Shown here: one piece after another, positions 1 through 5,959 of the stretch
Layout: every line of letters begins with the position of its first letter
How positions within the stretch are numbered: position 1 is the stretch's first letter
Assembly (NCBI GenBank): GCA_900551925.1
Contig: URXR01000035.1
Location: 1-12,373, forward strand
Source of the DNA: an uncultured Mycoplasmatota bacterium
Lineage (GTDB): Bacteria > Bacillota_I > Bacilli_A > RF39 > UBA660
Length of the DNA: 12,373 bases
Direction: 5' to 3'
Translations under genes and position numbers: made by a program
The notes under the pieces: generated by a model
The model's database searches: none
The model's input: only the letters and a program-made list of their open reading frames with translations
What the model was told of the DNA's origin: nothing

Positions 1-71
1 TTAATTGTTTATAAAGATACCCCCCCCCCAAGTCTATTTTTCTTAGCAAAAATTTTATTTTTTATCTTCAT
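1..71 (-). CDS. 5' end of a truncated, probably phase-variable ORF with an in-frame poly-G tract
   Basis: Read on the minus strand, an ATG at 71 opens a basic N-terminus (MKIKNKIFAKKNRL) that runs into ten G. As written, the frame then reads GGG-V-S-L and stops at TAA (11-9), giving 20 codons. With nine G (or twelve) the frame continues GGG-Y-L-Y-K-Q-L to the window edge; with eleven it stops at TAA (3-1). Only one register is therefore open. A good promoter lies 35 bases upstream (106-134), and a weak ribosome site (AGTGGT) sits four bases before the ATG, which supports a real start. The product cannot be recognised because it lies off the window. Alternatives are a chance short ORF, or a homopolymer-length sequencing error in a gene that is actually intact. 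Confidence 0.45.
20..29. repeat. C10/G10 homopolymer tract
   Basis: Ten consecutive C on the plus strand (ten G in the sense of the minus-strand ORF) in otherwise very AT-rich DNA. The tract lies inside the first 20 codons of the ORF starting at 71, the classical position for slipped-strand phase variation. Confidence 0.9.
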
Positions 72-105
72 TTTTACCACTACTTTCTTAGTTTCTTATA
101 TTTTA

Positions 106-134
106 ATTATACATATATTTTATATTTTATGCAA
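106..134 (-). promoter_or_regulatory. Housekeeping-type promoter for the poly-G ORF
   Basis: Minus strand: -35 TTGCAT (134-129), 17-base spacer, -10 TATAAT (111-106), with TG directly before the -10. Predicted transcription start is near 99, leaving a leader of about 28 bases before the ATG at 71. It begins right after the T-run of the upstream terminator, so the poly-G gene is a separate transcription unit. Confidence 0.65.
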
Positions 135-135
135 T

Positions 136-159
136 AAAAAAAAACTAAGTATTACTTAG
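136..159 (-). terminator. Intrinsic terminator of the M29 peptidase-DUF421 operon
   Basis: Minus strand: CTAAGT, three-base loop, ACTTAG (159-145), followed directly by nine T (144-136). It lies five bases after the DUF421 stop codon. The stem is short (6 bp) but the T-run is strong. Confidence 0.7.
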
Positions 160-163
160 AAAT

Positions 164-808
164 TTAGTTTGCTTCATCCAAATCATCATTTTTTATAATA
201 TAAATATTATTTTCTTTATAAAAACCATAAAATACATTTTCAATATCAGTATTTATATTATCTAAAAGCCAATTCAAATCTTTATCCAATAAATTTAAAG
301 TATCATATTCTATCTTACCTTCCACTATCAAAGGTAAAGGAAATGTTACTTTTTTACCCTTTTCTTTTTTAAAGACTGATAACTTACCACTAGTTTCAAG
401 TATTGCATAATCTACTTCACTAATACTTTTAAAATTCTCTTCTCTTAACTGCGTTAATAAATCATCTAAATTATATCTTTGTTTAAGCATTTCTTTAAGC
501 ATAATTTTACCATTATTAATAATAACAGAAGGCTTACCATCAAATACTTCTCGCACCTTTTTCTTATTTAAAGATAAAAAAGCCATTCCTATTTGACATA
601 ACACTAGTAAAATAATTGGAATTATAGCAATAAAAATACTATCTTCGGTATTATCTAAACTAATTGCCACTAGTTCTGCTATTAAAACAGATACTATTAA
701 ATCAATTATTCCTAATTGCCCAACTTCTCTCTTACCCATAACTCTATATAAAAACACTATAAAAAAATAAAAGAAAAATGTTCTAAAAATAATAGTAAAA
801 TATTCCAT
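164..808 (-). CDS. DUF421 (YetF/YrbG-type) membrane protein
   Basis: The 214-residue protein has an N-terminal membrane part (two to three hydrophobic segments within about residues 3-80) containing the family signature MGKREVGQLGIIDLIVSVL. A cytosolic alpha/beta part follows, with DGKPSVIINNGKI and ISEVDYAILETSGKLSVF, both typical of DUF421. The length matches the family (about 210-230). I chose the ATG at 808, not the in-frame ATG at 853, because GGTGAT sits five bases upstream of it, the same spacing as other genes here. The gene follows the M29 peptidase with a 41-base gap, probably on one transcript. The molecular function of DUF421 is not settled; in Bacillus some members (YetF, 2Duf) are linked to the inner spore membrane and spore resistance. 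That role here is inference, though spore coat genes lie in the same window. Confidence 0.88.
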   Translation of the reverse strand: MEYFTIIFRTFFFYFFIVFLYRVMGKREVGQLGIIDLIVSVLIAELVAISLDNTEDSIFIAIIPIILLVLCQIGMAFLSLNKKKVREVFDGKPSVIINNGKIMLKEMLKQRYNLDDLLTQLREENFKSISEVDYAILETSGKLSVFKKEKGKKVTFPLPLIVEGKIEYDTLNLLDKDLNWLLDNINTDIENVFYGFYKENNIYIIKNDDLDEAN

Positions 809-849
809 ATAATCACCATTATTATTATAAACAAAAAAAGAGAAATTAC

Positions 850-1950
850 TCACTTGTTTAAATGCTTAAGTTCATCTAAAACAAATAATCCATTTTCTCT
901 TATTAAAACATCATCAAAATAAATATTCCCTCCTCCAAAGTCCTCTCTTTGAATTAAAACCATATCCCAATGAATTGAACTATCATTGCCATTATAAGCA
1001 TCTTTATATGCTGTTCCTGGAGTAAAATGAATACTTCCTATAATCTTCTCATCAAAAAGTATATCACCCATCGGATATCTAATAACAGGATTAACTCCTA
1101 TTGAAAATTCCCCAACATATCTAGCCCCTTCATCAGTATCAAATATTTGATTTAAAGCTTCATTATCTTCATCACAAACAGCTTCAATAATTTTACCATC
1201 TTTAAATGTTAAAGTAACATTATGATAAATATTTCCTCTATAAGGACTTGGCGTATTATATCTAATTACTCCATTTATACTATCTTTAACTGGAGCCGTA
1301 TAAATCTCTCCATCCGGAATATTCATTTCTCCAACACAAGATATAACAGGTATATCTTTTATTGAAAAAGTAATATCTGTACCCTCTCCAGTAAGACGAA
1401 CCTTATCAGTTTTCTCCATAAGTTCTTTAAGAGGTTTTAAATCTTCAAGCATCAAGCTATAATCATAACACATAGCATCAAATGAAAAATTAGTAAACTC
1501 ATCAGTATTCATTTTAGCTTTTTGACTATCTACTTTCGAAGGATAATTTAATAATACCCATTTTCTTTCATTTACTCTTATATCACGATATTCTCTTAAA
1601 GCTTCCCCAATTTTTATATTCACTTCATCTGGTACAATACTATTTATATAATCACCTTGATTACAAAAAATTCTAATAAAACTATCGTGATTTTCTACTT
1701 CAAATTTTTCCATCTTCCTTAATAATTCAATTTTCTCATCAGTTGTATCTTTATTTATCATCGCTCTAAGTAAAGGATCAAAAAAACTTACTACAACATT
1801 AGCCTTTTTATCATTAATTTGTTTTACTAACTCTTTAATAAGAGGCATTGGCTCCATAGTCTCAGAAGTAATCTTAACATTTTCCCCTTCTTGTACTTTA
1901 ATCGAATGATTTACAATAGTACTAGCTAATTTCTTAATTTTTTCTTCCAT
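850..1950 (-). CDS. M29-family metallo-aminopeptidase
   Basis: 366 residues, resembling the AmpS/PepS/AmpT aminopeptidases (peptidase family M29), cytosolic enzymes that remove N-terminal residues using two metal ions. Candidate metal ligands can be read off: Glu215 in IPDGEIYTAP, Glu281 in YVGEFSIGVNP, His308 in GSIHFTPG, and His327/Asp329 in SSIHWDM, with Tyr315 seven residues after His308. The Glu215-Glu281 spacing of 66 equals that between the two ligand glutamates I recall for the Thermus enzyme. The protein is shorter than the usual roughly 410 residues. The ATG at 1950 has AGAGGTGA five bases upstream, so the ATG at 1977 is unlikely to be used. The stop is TGA, evidence for the standard code. 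It heads a two-gene operon with the DUF421 gene. Confidence 0.9.
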   Translation of the reverse strand: MEEKIKKLASTIVNHSIKVQEGENVKITSETMEPMPLIKELVKQINDKKANVVVSFFDPLLRAMINKDTTDEKIELLRKMEKFEVENHDSFIRIFCNQGDYINSIVPDEVNIKIGEALREYRDIRVNERKWVLLNYPSKVDSQKAKMNTDEFTNFSFDAMCYDYSLMLEDLKPLKELMEKTDKVRLTGEGTDITFSIKDIPVISCVGEMNIPDGEIYTAPVKDSINGVIRYNTPSPYRGNIYHNVTLTFKDGKIIEAVCDEDNEALNQIFDTDEGARYVGEFSIGVNPVIRYPMGDILFDEKIIGSIHFTPGTAYKDAYNGNDSSIHWDMVLIQREDFGGGNIYFDDVLIRENGLFVLDELKHLNK

Positions 1951-1955
1951 AATTT

Positions 1956-1983
1956 CACCTCTAATATAAATTTGCATAATATA
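1956..1983 (+). promoter_or_regulatory. Possible sigma-K-like promoter of the Pro/Tyr-rich gene
   Basis: Plus strand: AC (1957-1958), 16 bases, then GCATAATATA (1974-1983), which fits the B. subtilis sigma-K pattern (AC, 16-17 bases, GCATAnnnTA). It lies directly before the AAGGAG at 1991. The motif carries little information in AT-rich DNA, and the presence of sigma-K in this organism is not known. Confidence 0.25.
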
Positions 1984-2002
1984 TAACAGAAAGGAGTTAT
2001 AT

Positions 2003-2254
2003 ATGTACTATAATAGTGTACCTTATTATCCTCAAAATATGTATAGTGCAAATGTAAGAAATCTAAATAGACAACCAGGACCTCCAATGGGAGGAAGACC
2101 TCCAAGACCTGGAAACAATCCTGGTAGATTTGGCGGTGGATTTTTATTACCATTTGCTTTAGGTTTTGTCTCATCTCCACTTATCTTTGGAGCTACTAGA
2201 CCAAGACCAATATATGGACCATACCCACCATATCCATACTATCCATATTATTAA
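2003..2254 (+). CDS. Small Pro/Gly/Tyr-rich protein, candidate spore coat or surface protein
   Basis: 83 residues with three parts: a Tyr/Asn-rich start, a Pro/Gly/Arg-rich stretch (about 24-47, e.g. QPGPPMGGRPPRPGNNPG), a hydrophobic segment (about 48-65, FLLPFALGFVSSPLIF), and a Pro/Tyr tail ending YPPYPYYPYY. AAGGAG lies six bases before the ATG, and a terminator hairpin follows the stop, so this is a real one-gene unit. No family is recognised with certainty. Composition like this is common in small spore coat proteins of Bacilli and Clostridia, and the tail could be cross-linked through tyrosines; both statements are inference. The central hydrophobic stretch could instead make it a small membrane protein. 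It is divergent from the M29 peptidase gene, whose candidate promoter lies inside its first codons. Confidence 0.75.
   Translation: MYYNSVPYYPQNMYSANVRNLNRQPGPPMGGRPPRPGNNPGRFGGGFLLPFALGFVSSPLIFGATRPRPIYGPYPPYPYYPYY
2007..2035 (-). promoter_or_regulatory. Candidate promoter of the M29 peptidase operon
   Basis: Minus strand: TTGAGG (2035-2030), 17-base spacer, TATAGT (2012-2007). It would start transcription near 2000, about 50 bases before the ATG at 1950. It lies within the first codons of the divergent small gene, so the two transcription units overlap at their 5' ends. Confidence 0.4.
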
Positions 2255-2255
2255 T

Positions 2256-2293
2256 ATAAAAGATTTATTTTAAAAGTAAATCTTTTATTTTTT
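2256..2293 (+). terminator. Terminator of the Pro/Tyr-rich gene
   Basis: A 12-bp stem (2256-2267 with 2277-2288), nine-base loop and a T-run through 2293, right after the stop codon. The stem covers the TAA (2267-2265) and last codons of the convergent 400-residue gene, so the two genes share this DNA. Confidence 0.65.
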
Positions 2294-3467
2294 CTTTAGA
2301 TAACACTGTTTTATATTCTCCTAACTTACTTTTTATAAGTAACATCTTATAAATAACATCATTATAAAACTTAACATTTTCTCTAAAAATATTAAAAATA
2401 TTAGCTTTAATTCCATCAGTAAGACTTCTATTTTTAATTTTAATAATTTCACTAAACTTATCAATATTCTTACCAACTATATTAAAATTATTCTTATATT
2501 CTTCAAACTGTTTATCAAATATCAAATTCATTTCATAAATATGTGTAACTGTATCATTAAAATCTTTTAATTTTTTATCAATATCTTCATCACTTAAAGT
2601 AACAACTAAATTCATCTCATCAAAAACATTTTTAATTTTTATATCCATAGTATTATTAAATCCCAATAAATAATCTCTTATCGGATCAATCTTTAACTTT
2701 TTATTTTTAGTTATATTAATATTTAAAAGTTCTTCCTCTAAAGATTTTAATACCTCATCAATTAATTTAATATTAAGATCAATATATTTATTAATATTTA
2801 TATACTCATATTCTTGTAAACACACATAAGTAGTATTAATAAGCATATCTAAATTTTTCTCTTCTAATTCATCTTTTCTTAAATAAACTTCATTTAAAAT
2901 ACTATCAATGAAATTTCTATAAAGATCTAATAAATTATTTTTCTTACTAACTATATTATTAACCATTTCATTAATAAAAATCTCTTTATATTGAATAATT
3001 ATACTTTTTACTTTCTCTTTGTCATTAATTACTAATTTAGTAAAAAGATCCCCTTCAAAAGTATCCATATTAGCACTTACTAAAGCTTTAATCTTATCAT
3101 TAATACTAAAATTTTTAGTAACTTCAAAAGCAAAATTATTATATAAATTATTTAAATTCTCAATATCTACATAATTATTAGTAGTACTAATATTAATAAG
3201 TTCATCCATCTTCCCACTAGCACTTTTTGAAACTTTAAAAGCATAATCATTCATATTTTTCAAAATAAGACCTAAATTAGCTCTGAAATTATTATACACT
3301 AAATCATATAAACTAGGTTGATCATAAACTTGATATAATAATGATGTATAAAATAGTTCTGTCATTTGATCAATATAAAATAAGGATTGCTTATCTTTAT
3401 CATTACAAAAATTTGTATAATCTTTATTAATTTGTAATAAATAATTTTTAAGTTCTTCTAAAGACAT
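2265..3467 (-). CDS. Hypothetical 400-residue, all-helical cytosolic protein
   Basis: I do not recognise this protein. It is very rich in Asn, Lys, Ile, Leu, Asp and Glu, with no signal peptide, no membrane segment and no cysteine motif (its only cysteines are two isolated ones, near residues 21 and 216). The sequence reads as successive amphipathic helices, some likely coiled coil (e.g. the stretch around LIDEVLKSLEEELLNIN, and the C-terminal third). No nucleotide-binding loop or catalytic signature is visible. AGGAGG lies seven bases before the ATG, and a TTGACA promoter lies upstream (3537-3565), so it is transcribed on its own. It is divergent from the sortase and convergent with the Pro/Tyr-rich gene. 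A structural or scaffold role is possible but unsupported. Confidence 0.75.
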   Translation of the reverse strand: MSLEELKNYLLQINKDYTNFCNDKDKQSLFYIDQMTELFYTSLLYQVYDQPSLYDLVYNNFRANLGLILKNMNDYAFKVSKSASGKMDELINISTTNNYVDIENLNNLYNNFAFEVTKNFSINDKIKALVSANMDTFEGDLFTKLVINDKEKVKSIIIQYKEIFINEMVNNIVSKKNNLLDLYRNFIDSILNEVYLRKDELEEKNLDMLINTTYVCLQEYEYININKYIDLNIKLIDEVLKSLEEELLNINITKNKKLKIDPIRDYLLGFNNTMDIKIKNVFDEMNLVVTLSDEDIDKKLKDFNDTVTHIYEMNLIFDKQFEEYKNNFNIVGKNIDKFSEIIKIKNRSLTDGIKANIFNIFRENVKFYNDVIYKMLLIKSKLGEYKTVLSKEKIKDLLLK

Positions 3468-3536
3468 AACAAAGCCTCCTTATCTTATATATTCTATTTA
3501 TATTTTATACCCTTTCTCTAAAAAATACTAGCACTA

Positions 3537-3565
3537 TTAATAAATTTACACTCTTTTCCTGTCAA
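3537..3565 (-). promoter_or_regulatory. Promoter of the 400-residue helical protein gene
   Basis: Minus strand: perfect -35 TTGACA (3565-3560), 17-base spacer, -10 TATTAA (3542-3537, weaker). Predicted start is near 3530, leaving a leader of about 62 bases before the ATG at 3467. Confidence 0.5.
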
Positions 3566-3580
3566 AACTTGTATAATTCA

Positions 3581-3609
3581 TTTACATTTTTAAAAAAATA
3601 TTATATACT
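3581..3609 (+). promoter_or_regulatory. Promoter of the sortase gene
   Basis: Plus strand: -35 TTTACA (3581-3586), 17-base spacer, -10 TATACT (3604-3609), one mismatch to consensus in each box. Predicted start is near 3616, downstream of the TTG at 3569, which therefore cannot be the translation start of this transcript. Confidence 0.6.
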
Positions 3610-3621
3610 TAACCTAGAATT

Positions 3622-3629
3622 GGGAGGTG
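3622..3629 (+). promoter_or_regulatory. Ribosome binding site that places the sortase start at ATT 3635
   Basis: GGGAGGTG, the strongest Shine-Dalgarno match in the leader, is followed by five bases and then ATT (3635-3637). The same five-base spacing is seen before the ATG of ligA, the M29 peptidase and the DUF421 gene. No in-frame ATG, GTG or TTG lies at a usable distance downstream. Confidence 0.7.
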
Positions 3630-3634
3630 TAATT

Positions 3635-4495
3635 ATTAAAAATAGTTTTAATGATTTTTTTGAATATGTAAATGACATTAATGAAGAAAACAAGCTGAAA
3701 CCAAAAAAATCTAATAAAAAAATACTTTTAGGTATTAATATTTTAGCAATTATCCTCTTAGTTTCAGGTGGCTATGGCATAAAGTATATTTTAGACCAAC
3801 AACGCGATGTAAGAGAAGCAGAAGAGCGCAGACAAGAACTTTTATTAAGCCAGCAAAAACAAGCTGAAGCTTTACAAGAAAAACTTGCTAAAGAACAAGA
3901 AGCTGCTAGAAAAGAAGCCGAAAAAACTAATAGTTATCGCAACTTTGCTAAATTAAAAGCTGAAAACCCTGATACCGTTGCATGGCTTTATGTCCCAGAT
4001 ACCGATATTGATATGCCAATAGTTCAAGCTGATGACAATGTCTATTATTTAACTCATGATTATGACGGAGAATATAACACTATGGGCTGGGCCTTTGCTG
4101 ATTCTAAAAACAGTTTTCCAGAACTTAGTACTAATACTATCATGTATGGGCACACTTATAAATCCACAACCATATTTAGTAATTTAAAAAATGTTTTAGA
4201 AGCTGACTGGTTAGAAGATGATACTAAACATATTATTACTTTTGATACTGAAAAAGAACGACTAACCTTTAAAGTCTTTAGTGTCTATACTATCGATGAA
4301 ACTAATGATTATTTATATATAAGTTTTTCTAATGCCAAGAAATATCAAAATTATTTAAATAAAGCTTTAAAAAGAAGCATCAAAGATTTTAATATAAAAG
4401 TTACTACCAATGACAAAATATTAACCATATCTACTTGCTATCTTACTGAACATCAAAGATTAGTAGTTCATGCCAAATTAATAGGATCTGAATAA
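3635..4495 (+). CDS. Class B-type sortase, membrane anchored
   Basis: A sortase transpeptidase, acting outside the membrane to attach surface proteins to cell-wall peptides. From the ATT start it has 286 residues: a hydrophilic N-terminus (1-29), one membrane segment (about 30-53, type II, N-in), a charged Glu/Gln/Ala/Lys/Arg helix that looks like a coiled coil (about 54-97), then the catalytic domain. Class B features are NPDTVAWLYVPDTDIDMPIVQ (start of the fold), DNVYYLTHDYDG, the catalytic His173 in MYGHTYK, Cys268 in TISTCY and Arg275 in QRLVVHAKL. The catalytic triad is complete. The start appears to be ATT; upstream in-frame TTG codons (3569, 3620) lie before or at the predicted transcription start. 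No protein in the window shows an obvious sorting signal, so its substrate is unknown. A housekeeping class D/E-like sortase is a less likely reading. Confidence 0.88.
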   Translation: MKNSFNDFFEYVNDINEENKLKPKKSNKKILLGINILAIILLVSGGYGIKYILDQQRDVREAEERRQELLLSQQKQAEALQEKLAKEQEAARKEAEKTNSYRNFAKLKAENPDTVAWLYVPDTDIDMPIVQADDNVYYLTHDYDGEYNTMGWAFADSKNSFPELSTNTIMYGHTYKSTTIFSNLKNVLEADWLEDDTKHIITFDTEKERLTFKVFSVYTIDETNDYLYISFSNAKKYQNYLNKALKRSIKDFNIKVTTNDKILTISTCYLTEHQRLVVHAKLIGSE

Positions 4496-4511
4496 CTCAG
4501 ACCCTATTTTT
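4480..4511 (+). terminator. Terminator of the sortase gene
   Basis: Stem 4480-4491 with 4497-4508 (one A/C mismatch), five-base loop, and a T-rich tail (4507-4511). The left arm and loop include the last codons and TAA of the sortase gene. It lies between two convergent genes and might also slow minus-strand transcription from the pilin-like operon, though the T-run on that side is weak. Confidence 0.7.
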
Positions 4512-4512
4512 A

Positions 4513-4971
4513 TTATTTTGAAGTTTGATAAGAAATATTCTCGTTTCTCATATCTTCTAAAGTAGCTATATCATAATCTTTATCTTTAAAATCTTTACTA
4601 CAAACAATTCTAGCATTATAAGTATACTCACCATTAATTCCTCTAGTTATTGATAATGATGAATCATCTTCTAATAAACATTGACCTAAGTCGATATCCT
4701 TATTTAAATTTAAAAGCTCATCAAAACTTATAATAAGTTCCCCACTACTAGAACATGTATCACTAGCAGAATCATCAACACACCATAAATCCTTTTCATA
4801 TTTTTCATTATAGGATTCTAAATTATCTACTAACATGTTTTCTACTTCTTGTCCATTTTTCTCATTATCCTTAAATGATTTTACGATAATAGGAATAATA
4901 ATAGCTAATATTATTGCTACAATTACTATAATAATTACAATTTCTCTTTTACTAATTTGTTTCTTTTTCAT
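4513..4971 (-). CDS. Type IV pilin-like protein, paralog 1, without the processing-site Gly
   Basis: 152 residues: leader MKKKQ, a hydrophobic helix (about 10-30, ending IIIPIIV), then an exported-type acidic domain with four cysteines (64, 73, 98, 124). Aligned without gaps to the middle paralog, it keeps Glu at mature position 5 and Pro at 22. The Gly at -1 is Gln, and the FTLVE box reads ISKRE, so cleavage by a prepilin peptidase is not expected. The C-terminal domain shares DLWCVDD, an LGQCLLEDD-like box, INGEYTYNARIVCSKDF and the ending with the other two paralogs. GGAGG lies six bases before the ATG. It is the last gene of the ligA-pilin operon. It may be a membrane-anchored pseudopilin or a subunit that caps or regulates a fibre; alternatively just a surface protein with a pilin-derived anchor. 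Confidence 0.8.
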   Translation of the reverse strand: MKKKQISKREIVIIIVIVAIILAIIIPIIVKSFKDNEKNGQEVENMLVDNLESYNEKYEKDLWCVDDSASDTCSSSGELIISFDELLNLNKDIDLGQCLLEDDSSLSITRGINGEYTYNARIVCSKDFKDKDYDIATLEDMRNENISYQTSK

Positions 4972-4985
4972 AATTTTCCTCCTCT

Positions 4986-5450
4986 TTATTCAGTTTCATA
5001 ATAAATATTTTCATTATTTAAATCAGCAGCTGTAGCGACACTATAATCTTTATTCTCCTTCTCAAAATCTTTACTACAAATAACTTTAGCAGTATAAGTA
5101 TACGCTCCTGAAGTGCTCCTATTAATTGCTAATGAATTATTATTTTTTAATAGACATTGATCTAAATCAATATCTGGGTTTGATCTTTTAAGATCATCAA
5201 AATCTACATATTGAGTACCACTTTCTTTACAATTAGTCCCTGTTGAATCTTCTAAACACCACAAATCTTCTTCATTATCTATATTATATAATTTCAAATT
5301 TTCAATCAGTAAATTTTCTACTGATTGACCCCCTTCTTTCTTACTTTCATTAAGTGATTCCATAATATTAGGAATTGTAATCGCTGCAATTATTCCTATA
5401 ATTACTATAACAAGTATTAATTCTACCAATGTAAAACCTTTTTTATCCAT
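4986..5450 (-). CDS. Type IV pilin-like protein, paralog 2, with a canonical prepilin leader
   Basis: 154 residues. The N-terminus MDKKG/FTLVELILVIV is a textbook class III (prepilin) signal: short basic leader, Gly at -1, Phe at +1, Glu at +5 and a hydrophobic helix to Pro22. It should be cut and probably N-methylated by a prepilin peptidase, then assemble through the helix. The soluble domain has four cysteines (65, 74, 99, 125), probably two disulfides, and the motifs DLWCLED, LDQCLL and TYTAKVICSKDF. AGGAGG lies six bases before the ATG. It sits between two paralogs (gaps of 17 and 14 bases), so the three are probably made together. No pilus ATPase, membrane platform protein or peptidase gene is in the window; these would have to be encoded elsewhere, for example in a competence-type set. 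Confidence 0.88.
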   Translation of the reverse strand: MDKKGFTLVELILVIVIIGIIAAITIPNIMESLNESKKEGGQSVENLLIENLKLYNIDNEEDLWCLEDSTGTNCKESGTQYVDFDDLKRSNPDIDLDQCLLKNNNSLAINRSTSGAYTYTAKVICSKDFEKENKDYSVATAADLNNENIYYETE

Positions 5451-5467
5451 CTTAAACCTCCTAGAAA

Positions 5468-5959
5468 TTATTCACCAGTTCTATAATAAATATTAGCATT
5501 CTCTAAATCATCAACCTCAGCAACACTATAATCTTTATCTTTAAAATCTTTACTACAAACAATTCTAGCATTATAAGTATACTCACCATTGCTACCTCTA
5601 ACTATAGACAAAGCTTCAGTATCTACTAGTAAACAATCACCTAAATCAATATTAGAATTAACACTTGCTAAAGAATCATAGTCTGTATAAAATCTCAAAT
5701 CTTCATTGAAATCAATATACAGTTCTCCATCTTCATAACAACCATCTTTATCAGTATCATCTAAGCACCATAAATCTTGTTCATACTTTTTATTATAAGC
5801 TTCTAAATTCTCTACCAATACTTCCTCTGCTGTTTTTTCTTCATCAGTATCATTATCCTTAAATAAATTAATAATATTTGGAACAGCAATCGCTATAACC
5901 ACTAATGCAATAACTATAATAAGTATAATCTCAACTAGTTTAAGCTTTCTTTTCTTCAT
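5468..5959 (-). CDS. Type IV pilin-like protein, paralog 3, with a degenerate leader
   Basis: 163 residues from the ATG at 5959. Leader MKKRK, then LKLVE, so Glu5 and LVE are kept but the Gly at -1 is Lys; the hydrophobic helix ends in a Pro at 22 as in the paralogs. Four cysteines (65, 74, 109, 135) match, and an insertion of about 10 residues lies before the LGDCLL box. RGSNGEYTYNARIVCSKDF is nearly identical to paralog 1, pointing to recent duplication. A GTG at 5962 directly precedes the ATG; I prefer the ATG because it gives the same 5-residue leader as the other two and an eight-base gap from GGAGG. The start lies inside the end of ligA (20-base overlap), so translation is probably coupled to ligA. 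Confidence 0.82.
   Translation of the reverse strand: MKKRKLKLVEIILIIVIALVVIAIAVPNIINLFKDNDTDEEKTAEEVLVENLEAYNKKYEQDLWCLDDTDKDGCYEDGELYIDFNEDLRFYTDYDSLASVNSNIDLGDCLLVDTEALSIVRGSNGEYTYNARIVCSKDFKDKDYSVAEVDDLENANIYYRTGE

Noticed and set aside
850..852. TGA read as Trp (mycoplasma-type code)
   Set aside because: TGA ends the M29 gene at the expected C-terminus, and also ends the SpoVID-like gene at 9201-9203 in an overlap with the next start; tryptophan codons checked are TGG.
1926..2180. Minus-strand ORF overlapping the start of the M29 gene and the Pro/Tyr-rich gene
   Set aside because: It lies antisense to a well-supported small gene and in another frame of the peptidase start, has no ribosome site of its own and no protein-like pattern.
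3507..3512. GGGTAT on the minus strand as a sigma-B-type -10 for the 400-residue gene
   Set aside because: No matching GTTT at the right distance; the TTGACA-N17-TATTAA promoter just upstream explains the gene better.
3569..3634. Longer sortase start at TTG 3569 (or TTG 3620)
   Set aside because: No ribosome site precedes either; the predicted transcript start (about 3616) is after the first, and the strong GGGAGGTG lies after both.
4835..5035. Plus-strand hydrophobic ORF antisense to the pilin-like genes
   Set aside because: Its hydrophobic stretch is the complement of the pilin helix region; no ribosome site or independent signal.
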